Assembly (NCBI RefSeq): GCF_002075885.1 | Contig: NZ_MDET01000001.1 | Location: 290,564 to 354,563, forward strand | Direction of reading: 5' to 3' | DNA from: Manganibacter manganicus | GTDB lineage: Bacteria; Pseudomonadota; Alphaproteobacteria; Rhizobiales; Rhizobiaceae | DNA: 64,000 nucleotides | Part shown: positions 37,217 through 46,727 of the stretch, in pieces | Layout of the letters: each line of letters starts with the position of its first letter | How positions within the stretch are numbered: position 1 is the stretch's first letter | Position numbers and translations under genes: made by a program | Notes under the pieces: generated by a model | Seen by the model: the letters and a program-made list of their open reading frames with translations, nothing else | Databases searched by the model: none | What the model was told of the DNA's origin: nothing

Positions 37217-38248
37217 TTACCCCTTGAGCACCTCGGCCACCTGCGGGGCGAAATAGGTCAGCACGCCGTCGCAGCCGGCGCGCTTCAGGGCAAGCAGGCT
37301 TTCCAGCATCACCTTTTCGCCGTCGATCCAGCCATTTGCGCTTGCGGCTTTGACCATCGCGTATTCGCCCGACACCTGATAGGCGAAGGTCGGCATGGCG
37401 AATTCGTCCTTGAGGCGGCGCACGATATCCAAATAGGGCAGACCGGGCTTGACCATCAGCATGTCGGCGCCTTCCGCCAGGTCCTGTTCGGCCTCGCGCA
37501 CCGCTTCGTCCGAATTGGCGTGATCCAGATAATAGGTCTGCTTGTCGCCCTTGAGCAGGCCGGCGGTGCCGATGGCGTCGCGGTAGGGGCCATAGAAGGC
37601 GGAATGGAATTTCGTTGCGTAGGACATGATTGCCACGTCCTGAAAACCGTTGGCGTCGAGCGCGTCGCGGATCGCGCCGATGCGGCCGTCCATCATGTCG
37701 GAGGGGGCGATGATGTCGGAGCCGCTTGCCGCCTGAAGCACGGCCGCCGCCGTCACCTGCTCCACCGTCTCGTCGTTGACGATGATGCCGTCGCGCAGGA
37801 TGCCATCGTGCCCGTGGTCGGTGAAGGGATCGAGCGCGGCATCGGTGATGATGCCGATTTCCGGCACGGCTTCCTTGATGGCGCGGGTGGCGCGATTGAT
37901 GACGTTGTCGGGATCGAGGATAGCGGCACCGGTCCTGTCGCGCAGGCCCATCTCGACCTTGGGGAAGGTGGCGAGCGCCGGAATGCCGAGTTTCGCGGCG
38001 CGTTCGGCTTCCTTGACCGCCTGATCGACCGAGAGGCGAAACACACCCGGCATGGCATCGACGGGTTCGCGCCGGTCCTTGCCCTCGATGATGAAGATCG
38101 GCCAGATGAGATCGTTCACGCTGAGGCTGTTTTCCCGCACAAGTCGGCGCGACCAGTCGGCCTTGCGCATGCGCCGCAGGCGGCGCGAGGCGGTGATCTC
38201 ATCGACGCTGCGCGCGCCGGCTGGCTTGGCGGGAGTGAATTTGTTCAT
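37217..38248 (-). CDS. hemB: Delta-aminolevulinic acid dehydratase (porphobilinogen synthase)
   Basis: A 343-residue HemB that condenses two 5-aminolevulinates to porphobilinogen in heme synthesis. The two Schiff-base lysines lie in MSYATKFHSAFYGP and MLMVKPGLPYLD. The metal region reads DAALDPFTDHGHDG with Asp rather than the Cys ligands of zinc enzymes, so this is a magnesium-type enzyme as in other rhizobia. The start at 38248 (MNKFTPAK) is preferred over a 37-codon longer reading. Confidence 0.94.
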   Translation of the reverse strand: MNKFTPAKPAGARSVDEITASRRLRRMRKADWSRRLVRENSLSVNDLIWPIFIIEGKDRREPVDAMPGVFRLSVDQAVKEAERAAKLGIPALATFPKVEMGLRDRTGAAILDPDNVINRATRAIKEAVPEIGIITDAALDPFTDHGHDGILRDGIIVNDETVEQVTAAAVLQAASGSDIIAPSDMMDGRIGAIRDALDANGFQDVAIMSYATKFHSAFYGPYRDAIGTAGLLKGDKQTYYLDHANSDEAVREAEQDLAEGADMLMVKPGLPYLDIVRRLKDEFAMPTFAYQVSGEYAMVKAASANGWIDGEKVMLESLLALKRAGCDGVLTYFAPQVAEVLKG

Positions 38249-38391
38249 GGCGTGTCTCCGGGATCGCGGCCTTCCTATCACGCATGCCGGGCGGGACCAA
38301 TGCGGCATGGTTGTGCCAGCGGCATTGACGCATTCCTCCACCGTCTTTAGCACTTTCATGAACCGATGGGATGAGAGAGATTCTTGTGCGC

Positions 38392-39435
38392 ATGGATTTC
38401 GGCGGCGGCGATGAAATCCGCTTCGAGCGGCAGGGCAGGGTCGGCATTGCCACGCTGGCGCGGCCGCGCGCGCTCAATGCGCTGACGCTCACCATGGTGC
38501 GCGGTCTCGCCAAAGCGCTGGATGCCTGGGAGGCCGACGATGGTGTCGCGGCGGTGCTGGTTCGTGGTGAGGGCCGTGCGTTCTGTGCCGGCGGCGATAT
38601 CGTGCAGGTCTATGAAGCGCGCGGCAGAGGTAATCCGCCAGTCGGCTTCTTTGCCGAGGAGTACCAGCTGAATGCCCGCATCGCGCGCCTCAAGAAGCCT
38701 TACATTGCGCTGATCGACGGGATCGTCATGGGCGGCGGGGTCGGCATTTCCGGCCATGGCTCGCATCGGGTGATGACCGAGAACGCGCTTTTCGCCATGC
38801 CGGAAGTCGGCATCGGCTTCTTTCCCGATGTCGGCGGCAGCCATCTTCTGCCGCGTCTGGCTCACCATTTCGGTTTCTATCTCGGCCTGACCGGCAACCG
38901 CATCCCCTATGGCGACGCGCTGTGGTCGGGGTTGGCCACGCACACGATCAAGGCGGCGGATCAGGAAGCTTTCGTCGCCAGCTTGGCCGAGAGCGGCGAT
39001 CCGGATGCGGTACTTGCCGATTATCATGCTCCGGCGCCGCGTGAGAGCGAACAGGCGGTTCTGGACGCCATCGACGATCATTTCTCCAAAGATTCCCTGG
39101 TTGGCGTGGTCTCCAGCCTGGAAGAAGCGGCGGGGCGTGATGAATTCGCGGCCAGGACACTCGCCACGATGCGTTCGCGCTCGCCGACCAGCCTCAATGT
39201 GGCGTTCCGGGAAATTGCTTCGGGTGCAGCCCTTTCCATGGATGACTGCATGCGCATGGAGTTCCGCATTCTCAACCGCATGCTTGCCGGCCACGATTTT
39301 TATGAAGGCATCCGCGCTGCCGTTATCGAGAAGGGGACGGCGCCGGCCTGGCAACCGGCCCGGCTGGAAGACGTCGACGAAGCTGAGATCGACGCTTATT
39401 TTGCCCCATTGGGCGACAGGGAACTGACGCTGTGA
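38392..39435 (+). CDS. Enoyl-CoA hydratase/isomerase family, probable 3-hydroxyisobutyryl-CoA hydrolase
   Basis: A 347-residue crotonase-fold protein. The oxyanion-hole motifs are AFCAGGDI near residue 64 and IDGIVMGGGVGISGHGSHRV near 108-127, followed by MPEVGIGFFPDVGGSHLLPRL. The length and the DVGGSHLLPRL pattern are typical of HIBYL-CoA hydrolase, which acts in valine breakdown. The ATG at 38392 is preferred over one seven codons earlier. The downstream DUF6163 gene overlaps its stop. Confidence 0.85.
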   Translation: MDFGGGDEIRFERQGRVGIATLARPRALNALTLTMVRGLAKALDAWEADDGVAAVLVRGEGRAFCAGGDIVQVYEARGRGNPPVGFFAEEYQLNARIARLKKPYIALIDGIVMGGGVGISGHGSHRVMTENALFAMPEVGIGFFPDVGGSHLLPRLAHHFGFYLGLTGNRIPYGDALWSGLATHTIKAADQEAFVASLAESGDPDAVLADYHAPAPRESEQAVLDAIDDHFSKDSLVGVVSSLEEAAGRDEFAARTLATMRSRSPTSLNVAFREIASGAALSMDDCMRMEFRILNRMLAGHDFYEGIRAAVIEKGTAPAWQPARLEDVDEAEIDAYFAPLGDRELTL

Positions 39436-39854
39436 ACGGCTATGCGGCCCATCCGGTCGTGCTTCGACCTCTGCTGGGCGAGGTCGCGCTCGCCTGGTTC
39501 ATGCGTATCGTTGCTGCTTATTGCCTGCTGTTCGGCGTTCTTTATTGGGTGCGGCTGATCGGCTTCTATCCCGGCCCGCTCTGGCGTTTCGACCTGATGC
39601 CGGTCCATTGGCAGGTCGCCGCTTCCATGCTTGCCGTGCTTTTCCCGTTCGCGGCGGCGGGGCTGTGGATGCTGGCGTCGTGGGGGCCGGTCATCTGGTT
39701 TTTGTGCGCGGCGACCGAGTGCATCATGTATGCCGGCCTGCCGCAGCTTTTCGGCCAGCACTGGTCGATCGTCTTCACGCATTGCGGCGTGGCGATTGTC
39801 TACGTCGCTCTGCGTCTTGCCGTTCATTGGCAGAAGAAGCAGGCCGCGCGGTAG
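39432..39854 (+). CDS. DUF6163-type inner-membrane protein
   Basis: A 140-residue protein with four hydrophobic segments (WFMRIVAAYCLLFGVLYW, MLAVLFPFAAAGLWM, WFLCAATECIMYAGL, HCGVAIVYVALRL). The GTG start overlaps the previous stop codon (GTGA) with AGGGA 9 nt upstream, so it is translationally coupled to the crotonase gene. Conserved in Hyphomicrobiales next to ldtR; function unknown. Confidence 0.75.
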   Translation: MNGYAAHPVVLRPLLGEVALAWFMRIVAAYCLLFGVLYWVRLIGFYPGPLWRFDLMPVHWQVAASMLAVLFPFAAAGLWMLASWGPVIWFLCAATECIMYAGLPQLFGQHWSIVFTHCGVAIVYVALRLAVHWQKKQAAR

Positions 39855-40000
39855 TTTTGCGGGCCTTCGGCCATTCGCTCATTATTTAGGTTAATTTTCC
39901 CGATCGGCGTGACCGTTCGTTAAGCCTCTTATCAAGGTCGTTACCGGTAAGCTCTTGTTAGCCTTGGCGTTTAAGTCGAATTTTATAGGTATTGGGTAGT

Positions 40001-40041
40001 GTCGCGATCAAGGTGAAAGACACAAAAAGTCACCAGGCGAC
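40001..40041. promoter_or_regulatory. Composite inverted repeat in the ldtR leader
   Basis: GTCGC-N6-GGTGA ... TCACC-N2-GCGAC forms a two-step inverted repeat ending 18 nt before the ldtR start. It could be an autoregulatory site of a MarR protein or an RNA hairpin near the ribosome site. Confidence 0.35.
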
Positions 40042-40059
40042 AAACGAGAGGCAAAGACA

Positions 40060-40575
40060 ATGAACACTTCGAGCCAGGCTGCCAAGCCCGCCAACGCTGC
40101 CGACGAGCGCCGCGAGTCGATCCGCATGCTCTACATGGAATCGCTGCAACTGGTCGAGCGGCTGCATCGCCGTCTGCTCGATGTCATCAAGGACGAATTC
40201 GACCGCAACAGCCGCTCCGACATCAATGCGATCCAGGCGCTGCTTCTGTTCAACATTGGCGAAGCTGAACTGACAGCGGGCGAATTGCGCTCGCGCGGTT
40301 ACTATCTCGGCTCCAACGTGTCCTACAACCTCAAGAAGCTTGTCGATCTCGGCTTCATCAACCATCAGCGCTCGCGCATCGACCGCCGCTCGGTCCGGGT
40401 CAGCCTGACGGAGAAGGGGCAGGAGGTCGCCGATGTCGTCGCCGGGCTGTACGAGCGCCATATCGGCTCGATCGAGCATGTCGGCGGCATCAACCAGGAC
40501 GAGTTCAAGCAGATGAACAAGGCCCTGCAGCGCCTCGACCGCTTTTGGAACGACACCATCGCCTATCGCATGTAA
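40060..40575 (+). CDS. ldtR: MarR-family regulator LdtR
   Basis: A 171-residue MarR winged-helix protein matching LdtR of Rhizobiales: LYMESLQLVERLHRRLLDVIKDEFDR in the N-terminal dimer helices, GELRSRGYYLGSNVSYNLKKLVD as recognition helix, and the wing RSRIDRRSVRVSLT. LdtR controls the adjacent L,D-transpeptidase and osmotic-stress tolerance in Liberibacter and Sinorhizobium. The gene is followed by two terminators and then the transpeptidase gene. Confidence 0.92.
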   Translation: MNTSSQAAKPANAADERRESIRMLYMESLQLVERLHRRLLDVIKDEFDRNSRSDINAIQALLLFNIGEAELTAGELRSRGYYLGSNVSYNLKKLVDLGFINHQRSRIDRRSVRVSLTEKGQEVADVVAGLYERHIGSIEHVGGINQDEFKQMNKALQRLDRFWNDTIAYRM

Positions 40576-40576
40576 G

Positions 40577-40597
40577 CCCGGCGAAGCGCCGGTTTTC
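40577..40597 (+). terminator. Rho-independent terminator after ldtR
   Basis: CCGGCG-AAG-CGCCGG followed by TTTTC immediately after the ldtR stop codon. Confidence 0.75.
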
Positions 40598-40610
40598 TTC
40601 ATGCCTCCAG

Positions 40611-40649
40611 TCAGGACCGATGTATCCCTGCATCGGTCCTGAGCTTTTT
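40611..40649 (+). terminator. Second, stronger terminator downstream of ldtR
   Basis: TCAGGACCGATG and CATCGGTCCTGA form a perfect 12-bp stem with an 8-nt loop followed by GC and six T. It lies 36 nt past the ldtR stop. Two terminators in a row imply that the downstream gene has its own promoter. Confidence 0.85.
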
Positions 40650-40832
40650 TGGGCGCGCGCGCCGATGGCCGGGCGGATCGGGGATTGATTTGCACCTGCG
40701 CCACGTTGCGGCCATATTCAGGTGAAAGCGAGATGATCGGTACCGCGCCCGAACCCGGCATCGTCCGGTTCTGCGGCGTTGAGAATATCGTCATGGTTGG
40801 CCAATTGTTAAGATTGGGGGCCGTACAGTTCA

Positions 40833-40856
40833 GGCAATTCGGATTGCCGAATTGCC
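40833..40856. promoter_or_regulatory. Perfect 24-bp palindrome upstream of the L,D-transpeptidase
   Basis: GGCAATTCGG-ATTG-CCGAATTGCC is a 10-4-10 perfect palindrome ending 33 nt before the ATG at 40890. It is the best candidate operator for LdtR in this window, although it could instead act as an RNA hairpin in the leader. Confidence 0.5.
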
Positions 40857-40889
40857 GATTGCACAGCATCAGAAATGTCTGGAACGTCC

Positions 40890-42143
40890 ATGAAAACCAG
40901 TCGTCGTATGTTTCTTTCCGGGGCAGCCACGCTCGCAGCGACCGCGATCGCAGGCAGGGCGCGTGCGCAGGATTTCCTCGGTGACGTGCTTGGCGCGACC
41001 GCTCGCGGCGATTGGCAGGTGCAGTTCGACGCCCGCGTCAGCAATGGCGGGCAGGTCGCTTCGACGCTGCCGATCTTCAGCCCGCAGACGGTGAGTTTCA
41101 CCGAACAGGCCATCGGACAATACCAGAATATCGCCGCGCAGGGCGGCTGGCAGCAGGTTCCCGATACCAAGAAACTCGAACTCGGCGTGGTCGACCCGGA
41201 CGTCGTGCCATTGCGCAAGCGTTTGATGGTCGGCGGCGACCTGCCGCAAAGCGCCGGCTTTTCGCAGTCCTTCGATTCTTATGTCGATGCCGCGCTGCGG
41301 CGCTTCCAGGCACGGCACGGCCTGCCTGACGACGGCGTGACGGGCAAATACACCTTTGCCGCCATGAATGTCCCGGCGCAGATCCGGCTCAACCAATTGA
41401 TGACCAATCTCGGCCGCCTGCGCGATAAGGTCGGCAAGCTTGGCGATCGTTACGTGCTGGTCAACATTCCTGCTGCCGAAATCGAGGCGGTGGAAAACGG
41501 ACGCGTGGTTTCGCGCCATACGGCGGTCGTCGGCAAGATCGATCGCCAGACCCCGATCGTCAATTCCAAGATCAACGAGATCATCGTCAATCCGTACTGG
41601 AACGCGCCGGTTTCGATCGTACGCAAGGACATCATCCCCTTGATGCGCAAGAATCCGAACTACCTCAAGGACAGCCATATCCGGCTGTTCGCGCCGGATG
41701 GCAGCGAGGTCGATCCGATGACCATCGACTGGTCGACTGAGGAGGCGGCGAAATATCGCTTTCGGCAGGATCCGGGCGCCAATAACGCGATGGCGACGGT
41801 CAAGATCAATTTCCCGAGCCCCGACGGCGTCTATATGCACGATACGCCGCAAAAGAGCCTGTTCGGGCAGTTGATGCGCTTCGATTCCTCGGGCTGCGTG
41901 CGTGTCCAGAATGTGCGTGACCTTGTCACCTGGATCTTGCGCGACACGCCCGGCTGGGATCGCCAGCATTTTGAGGCCGCCATCAAGACCGGGGAAAGCC
42001 AGTCCGTGCCGGTGACAAATCCGGTGCCGGTGCATTTCCTCTACGTCACGGCCTGGTCCACCGGTCCCGGTGTCGTGCAGTTCCGCGACGACATTTATCA
42101 TTGGGATGGAGCCAAGGAACTTGAATTGACCTCGGCGCTTTGA
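40890..42143 (+). CDS. ldtP: Exported L,D-transpeptidase (LdtP-like)
   Basis: A 417-residue peptidoglycan cross-linking enzyme. The twin-arginine-type signal (SRRMFLSGA) is at residues 4-12. A peptidoglycan-binding domain (ALRRFQARHGLPDDGVTG) sits near residues 130-150. The YkuD catalytic domain follows, with HDTPQKS and SSGCVR (nucleophile Cys near 335). It is the partner of ldtR in Rhizobiales. An ATG five codons upstream is possible; the one chosen directly precedes the signal peptide. Confidence 0.9.
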   Translation: MKTSRRMFLSGAATLAATAIAGRARAQDFLGDVLGATARGDWQVQFDARVSNGGQVASTLPIFSPQTVSFTEQAIGQYQNIAAQGGWQQVPDTKKLELGVVDPDVVPLRKRLMVGGDLPQSAGFSQSFDSYVDAALRRFQARHGLPDDGVTGKYTFAAMNVPAQIRLNQLMTNLGRLRDKVGKLGDRYVLVNIPAAEIEAVENGRVVSRHTAVVGKIDRQTPIVNSKINEIIVNPYWNAPVSIVRKDIIPLMRKNPNYLKDSHIRLFAPDGSEVDPMTIDWSTEEAAKYRFRQDPGANNAMATVKINFPSPDGVYMHDTPQKSLFGQLMRFDSSGCVRVQNVRDLVTWILRDTPGWDRQHFEAAIKTGESQSVPVTNPVPVHFLYVTAWSTGPGVVQFRDDIYHWDGAKELELTSAL

Positions 42144-42147
42144 TGCG

Positions 42148-42218
42148 AGTGTCCCGAATCCGAAATTCGCATCATTTCCGAGAGACGCCTTACGAATTTC
42201 GGATTCGAAAGGAACACT
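42148..42218. repeat. Long palindromic element 1
   Basis: The arms CGAATCCGAAATTCG (42155-42169) and CGAATTTCGGATTCG (42193-42207) pair over 15 bp and the outer AGTGT/ACACT arms over 5 bp. It lies just after the transpeptidase stop codon. Confidence 0.75.
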
Positions 42219-42233
42219 AGCAAATATATGACT

Positions 42234-42311
42234 CTAGTGTGGTTTCAGGATTTGAAATTCGTTCGGCGCCTTCGGTTCATTGTGCGACGAATTTCAAATC
42301 CACCACACTAG
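42234..42311. repeat. Long palindromic element 2
   Basis: CTAGTGTGG + GGATTTGAAATTCG pair with CGAATTTCAAATCC + CCACACTAG: 9 and 14 perfect base pairs around a 26-nt centre. It is a diverged relative of element 1 (shared GAAATTCG core and AGTGT ends). Confidence 0.8.
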
Positions 42312-42328
42312 GGTAAGCAAGGTTTTGA

Positions 42329-42353
42329 GGGTCGCCTTCGGGCGGCCCTTTTT
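42329..42353 (+). terminator. Rho-independent terminator before glyA
   Basis: GGGTCGCC-TTCG-GGCGGCCC (8 bp, UUCG tetraloop) followed by five T. It probably ends the transpeptidase transcript. The rest of 42354-42490 is the glyA leader, in which I see no known riboswitch. Confidence 0.85.
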
Positions 42354-42490
42354 CATTTGTGCCAAAGGCGGCACGCCGACAAGCATGGTGCCGCAATCGG
42401 GCCAGCAAATTTCGCGCGGCAAACGTGGCGAGGCAAGGCCAATCGTGTTAATGGCGCGACGCATTTTCCTCGCAGCAAGGATGTCACGCC

Positions 42491-43804
42491 ATGGCAATCG
42501 CAACGGCCGCTTCGAACGGTTCCTCGTCATTTTTCGAAACCACGCTTGCCGATGCGGACCCCGAAATATTCGGCTCCATCCGCAACGAACTTGGCCGCCA
42601 GCGCCATGAGATCGAATTGATCGCTTCAGAAAACATTGTCTCGCGTGCGGTGCTGGAGGCGCAAGGGTCGATCATGACCAACAAATATGCCGAGGGCTAT
42701 CCGGGCAAACGCTATTATGGCGGTTGCCAGTTCGTCGATGTGGCCGAGGAACTGGCCATCGAGCGGGCGAAAAAGCTGTTTTCCTGCAATTTTGCCAATG
42801 TGCAGCCGAATTCCGGCAGCCAGATGAACCAGGCGGTGTTTCTGGCGCTGTTGCAGCCGGGCGATACCTTCATGGGGCTCGACCTCAATTCGGGCGGTCA
42901 TCTCACGCACGGTTCGCCGGTCAATATGAGCGGCAAGTGGTTCAAGGTCGTATCCTACGGCGTGCGCAAGGACGATCATCTGCTCGACATGGACGAGGTG
43001 GAAAAAAAGGCGCGCGAGACGAAGCCGAAGCTGATTCTGGCCGGTGGCACCGCTTATTCGCGCATCTGGGACTGGAAACGCTTCCGCGAGATCGCCGATT
43101 CGATCGGCGCCTATCTGATGGTCGATATGGCCCACATCGCCGGCCTGGTGGCCGGTGGCGTGCATCCGTCGCCGCTGCCGCACGCGCATGTGGTGACGAC
43201 GACGACGCACAAGAGCCTGCGCGGCCCGCGCGGCGGCATGACCCTGACCAATGACGAGGAAATCGCCAAGAAGATCAATTCGGCCGTGTTCCCCGGCCTG
43301 CAAGGCGGCCCGCTGATGCATGTCATCGCCGCCAAGGCGGTGGCGTTAGGCGAGGCGCTGAAACCCGAATTCAAGCTCTATGCCGAGAATGTCGCGGCCA
43401 ACGCCAAGGCGCTGGCATCGAGCCTCCAGGAAACCGGGCTCGACATCGTTTCGGGCGGCACCGACAACCATCTGATGCTGGTTGATCTGCGCCCGAAGAA
43501 CGCGACCGGCAAGCGGGCCGAACAGGCGCTGGGTCGCGCCAACATCACCTGCAACAAGAACGGTATTCCCTTCGATCCCGAAAAGCCGTTCGTTACCTCC
43601 GGCGTTCGCCTCGGCACGCCGGCCGGCACGACGCGCGGCTTCGGCCAGGCCGAATTCCGCGAGATCGGTCATCTGATCGCCGAAGTGCTGGACGGGCTGA
43701 AGGCGGCCAATTCCGATGAGGGCAATGCGGCCGTGGAAGCCGCGGTGAAAAAGAAGGTCGGCGCGTTGACGGACCGTTTCCCTATGTATTCCTACCAAGG
43801 CTGA
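42491..43804 (+). CDS. glyA: Serine hydroxymethyltransferase
   Basis: A 437-residue PLP enzyme that interconverts serine and glycine with tetrahydrofolate, the main source of one-carbon units. The PLP lysine is in [16 protein letters not shown] near residue 240; [10 protein letters not shown] near 37 and [19 protein letters not shown] [12 protein letters not shown] near 62 are family hallmarks. It starts the housekeeping run glyA-nrdR-rib-nusB. Confidence 0.97.
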   Translation: MAIATAASNGSSSFFETTLADADPEIFGSIRNELGRQRHEIELIASENIVSRAVLEAQGSIMTNKYAEGYPGKRYYGGCQFVDVAEELAIERAKKLFSCNFANVQPNSGSQMNQAVFLALLQPGDTFMGLDLNSGGHLTHGSPVNMSGKWFKVVSYGVRKDDHLLDMDEVEKKARETKPKLILAGGTAYSRIWDWKRFREIADSIGAYLMVDMAHIAGLVAGGVHPSPLPHAHVVTTTTHKSLRGPRGGMTLTNDEEIAKKINSAVFPGLQGGPLMHVIAAKAVALGEALKPEFKLYAENVAANAKALASSLQETGLDIVSGGTDNHLMLVDLRPKNATGKRAEQALGRANITCNKNGIPFDPEKPFVTSGVRLGTPAGTTRGFGQAEFREIGHLIAEVLDGLKAANSDEGNAAVEAAVKKKVGALTDRFPMYSYQG

Positions 43805-43929
43805 TCATCGGCATAGAAATTGTTGTGCGGCCTCGCTATCTCCCGATAGCGGGGCTGTTCTCGTATTTGCACTCGCGCCGAAAGGCTTTAAGCCTTCGCT
43901 ATCGCCAGAAACGTAAGGCAACATCGATC

Positions 43930-44394
43930 ATGCGCTGCCCCTATTGCCAGTCCGAAGACACGCAGGTGAAGGATTCGCGCCCCGCCGAGGATGGCACTGC
44001 CATTCGCCGGCGGCGTGTATGCCCCGATTGCGGCGGCCGTTTCACCACGTTCGAGCGTGTGCAGTTGCGCGATCTCGTGGTGGTCAAGAAATCGGGCCGC
44101 AAGGTGCCGTTCGACCGCGACAAACTGCTGCGTTCGGTAGAGATCGCCGTGCGCAAGCGCAACGTCGATCCGGAACGCATCGATCGGGCGGTGAGCGGCA
44201 TCGTGCGCCAGTTGGAAAGCTCCGGCGAAACCGAGGTTCCGTCGGCGGAAGTCGGCCGTCTTGTCATGGATGCGCTGAAATCGCTGGATGATGTCGCCTA
44301 TGTCCGTTTCGCCTCGGTCTATCGCAATTTCCGCGAAGCCAAGGACTTCCATGACGTGCTCGGCGAACTGAAGGGCGAAGAGGACGCCGAATGA
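43930..44394 (+). CDS. nrdR: Transcriptional repressor NrdR
   Basis: A 154-residue NrdR with the N-terminal zinc ribbon ([17 protein letters not shown] ... [14 protein letters not shown]) and an ATP-cone domain ([19 protein letters not shown]). It represses ribonucleotide reductase genes in response to (d)ATP. The start at 43930 gives the canonical N-terminus; a longer reading to 43825 is not supported. It overlaps ribD by 4 nt. Confidence 0.96.
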   Translation: MRCPYCQSEDTQVKDSRPAEDGTAIRRRRVCPDCGGRFTTFERVQLRDLVVVKKSGRKVPFDRDKLLRSVEIAVRKRNVDPERIDRAVSGIVRQLESSGETEVPSAEVGRLVMDALKSLDDVAYVRFASVYRNFREAKDFHDVLGELKGEEDAE

Positions 44395-45524
44395 CCAGCG
44401 CGGACCCGGTGGCGCAGGAGGCGCTTGACCGCCGATATATGGCGGCCGCGCTTCGCCTTGCCCGCCGCAATGCCGGGCGCACCGGCACCAATCCCTCGGT
44501 CGGCACGATCATTGTCCGCGACGACGGCTCCGGCCCGATGATCGTAGGGACCGGCGTGACCGCTATTGGCGGCAGGCCGCATGCCGAGACCGAAGCATTG
44601 GCGGAAGCCGGAGAACTGGCGCGTGGCGCGACCGCCTATGTGACGCTGGAGCCTTGCGCGCATCATGGCCGCACGCCGCCCTGCGCCGAGGCGCTTGTTC
44701 GGGCCGGTATCACGCGTGTGGTCGGCGCGGCCAGCGATCCGGATTCGCGTGTTTCCGGCAAGGGCTATGCGATCCTGCGTACCGCCGGCCTGACGGTGAC
44801 CGAACGGGTGTTGGCGGATGAGGCCGCCGATCATCTCGCAGGCTATCTCATCCGCTCCGTGAAGAAGCGGCCTGAAGTCATTCTCAAAATGGCATATTCG
44901 GCAGACAGAAAGATCGGTCGTGGCGGCGCCGGGCAGGTGGCGATTACCGGTGAGGTCAGCCGGCGTATCGTGCATATGATGCGGGCGGAGGCCGACGCCA
45001 TCCTGGTCGGCATCGGCACCGCGCTGGAGGACGATCCGGCGTTGACGGTGCGGCTGCCCGGCCTCGAAAATCGTTCGCCGGTTCGAATCGTACTGGACAG
45101 CCGTTTTCGGCTGCCTGCGGATGCAAAACTCCTTGCCGATATCGAGCGCGTGCCGCTGTATCTCGTCGTCGGCCACGATGCCGATCCGCAGAAGCGGGCG
45201 GCGTTCGAGCGGCTTGGCGTACGCTTTATCGGTGCCGAGATACATGACGGCCATATCGCCCTGCCGGAATTGCTGGAAGATATCGCCGCGCTCGGCATGA
45301 CGAGCCTGTTCGTGGAAGGCGGTGCGGCTGTGGCTAAATCCCTGCTCGAAGACGAACTGGTCGATCGTATCGTTCTTTTCCAAGGGGAAGTGGAGATCGG
45401 CGAAGGTGGTATTGCAACTCCCGTGGACGCCGCCCACATTCCTGCCGGTTTCCGCAAGCTGCGCGACATGCGCTTCGGTGACGATAGCTGTGCGGAATGG
45501 ATCAGGGATATAGAGGCGGGTTGA
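44391..45524 (+). CDS. ribD: Bifunctional riboflavin deaminase/reductase RibD
   Basis: A 377-residue RibD. The N-terminal deaminase domain has the zinc motif HAETEAL and [16 protein letters not shown] (residues about 63-105). The C-terminal reductase domain begins near 150 ([11 protein letters not shown]) and includes [11 protein letters not shown]. It performs the second and third steps of riboflavin synthesis. It overlaps nrdR and ribE by a few bases, so the genes are translationally linked. Confidence 0.95.
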   Translation: MTSADPVAQEALDRRYMAAALRLARRNAGRTGTNPSVGTIIVRDDGSGPMIVGTGVTAIGGRPHAETEALAEAGELARGATAYVTLEPCAHHGRTPPCAEALVRAGITRVVGAASDPDSRVSGKGYAILRTAGLTVTERVLADEAADHLAGYLIRSVKKRPEVILKMAYSADRKIGRGGAGQVAITGEVSRRIVHMMRAEADAILVGIGTALEDDPALTVRLPGLENRSPVRIVLDSRFRLPADAKLLADIERVPLYLVVGHDADPQKRAAFERLGVRFIGAEIHDGHIALPELLEDIAALGMTSLFVEGGAAVAKSLLEDELVDRIVLFQGEVEIGEGGIATPVDAAHIPAGFRKLRDMRFGDDSCAEWIRDIEAG

Positions 45525-46141
45525 TGTTTACGGGAATTGTCACCGATGTCGGGACGGTCGCGCGGGTCGTGCCGCGCGATGAAGGGGTGGGGCTTCGAAT
45601 CGAGACAGCCTATGACCCTGGAACGATCGACATCGGTGCCTCGATCTCTTGCTCCGGCGTATGCCTGACCGTGACCGCGTTGCCCGAAGCGGGCTCGAAT
45701 GCCCGCTGGTTCGAGGTCGAGGCCTGGGAGGAGGCGCTGCGCCTTTCCACCGCGTCCGGCTGGCGGAAGGGCACGCGCATCAATCTGGAGCGGGCGCTGA
45801 AAATCGGCGACGAACTGGGCGGCCACATCGTCTCGGGTCATGTCGATGCCACCGCCGAGATCGTGGCGCGCGAAGAGGAAGGCGAGGCGGTGCGCTTCAT
45901 TTTGGAAGCGCCGCGCGAATTCGCGAAATTCATCGCGCCGAAAGGCTCGGTGGCGCTGGACGGTACGTCGCTGACGGTCAACAAGGTGGAAGGCACGCGC
46001 TTCGACGTGCTTTTGATCCACCATTCGCTGACCGTGACCACCTGGGGCGAACGCAAGGTCGGCGACCGGGTCAATCTGGAGATCGACACCATGGCCCGTT
46101 ACGCCGCACGACTTTCGCAGGCGGCGAGCGAGGGGCTGTAA
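45524..46141 (+). CDS. ribE: Riboflavin synthase alpha subunit
   Basis: A 205-residue lumazine-dismutating riboflavin synthase with two tandem barrel repeats ([12 protein letters not shown] and SGHVDATAEIV as repeat starts). The ATG overlaps the ribD stop (TGATG). It performs the final step of riboflavin synthesis. Confidence 0.94.
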   Translation: MFTGIVTDVGTVARVVPRDEGVGLRIETAYDPGTIDIGASISCSGVCLTVTALPEAGSNARWFEVEAWEEALRLSTASGWRKGTRINLERALKIGDELGGHIVSGHVDATAEIVAREEEGEAVRFILEAPREFAKFIAPKGSVALDGTSLTVNKVEGTRFDVLLIHHSLTVTTWGERKVGDRVNLEIDTMARYAARLSQAASEGL

Positions 46142-46232
46142 GGCCGCGACACCAAACCAGCCAAGTTGATGCAGGAGGACGCTTGCGGTCAGCGTCACTT
46201 CGGCCTAAGTCACGCGCTTCTCGGAGATCGAC

Positions 46233-46727
46233 ATGGCAGGCACTTCCCAGCACGGCAAGGCATTCATCCGCCCTGAAAAGGCGCATGTGCTCATTATCGA
46301 GGCGCGATTTCATGACGGGCTGGCAGATGCGCTGCTCGAAGGCGCGATTGCCGCGCTGAAAGAGGCGGGCGCGAGCTACGACGTCGTGACGGTTCCGGGT
46401 TCGCTGGAAATTCCGGCCGTGATTACCTTCGCGCTCGATGGCGCCGCCGAGGGCGGCACGGCCTATGACGGTTTCGTGGCGCTGGGTACGGTCATTCGCG
46501 GCGATACTTATCATTTCGATATCGTTGCCAATGAATCGAGCCGCGCGCTGATGGATCTTTCGGTGCAGGAGGCCGTCTGCATCGGCAACGGCATCCTGAC
46601 CACCGAGAATGAGGAGCAGGCCTGGACGCGCGCCCGCAGATCGGAAGCCGACAAGGGCGGTTTCGCGGCGCGTGCCGCGCTGACCATGATAGCGCTCAAG
46701 CAGAAGCTGGGAGGCGACGCGCGTTGA
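46233..46727 (+). CDS. ribH: 6,7-dimethyl-8-ribityllumazine synthase
   Basis: A 164-residue lumazine synthase: [15 protein letters not shown], the substrate loop [18 protein letters not shown] with the catalytic His, and [14 protein letters not shown]. It condenses the RibD product pathway pyrimidine with dihydroxybutanone phosphate. It is separated from ribE by 91 nt with no FMN riboswitch visible. Confidence 0.95.
   Translation: MAGTSQHGKAFIRPEKAHVLIIEARFHDGLADALLEGAIAALKEAGASYDVVTVPGSLEIPAVITFALDGAAEGGTAYDGFVALGTVIRGDTYHFDIVANESSRALMDLSVQEAVCIGNGILTTENEEQAWTRARRSEADKGGFAARAALTMIALKQKLGGDAR

Noticed and set aside
46142..46232. FMN riboswitch between ribE and ribH
   Set aside because: Only 91 nt and no recognisable RFN core.
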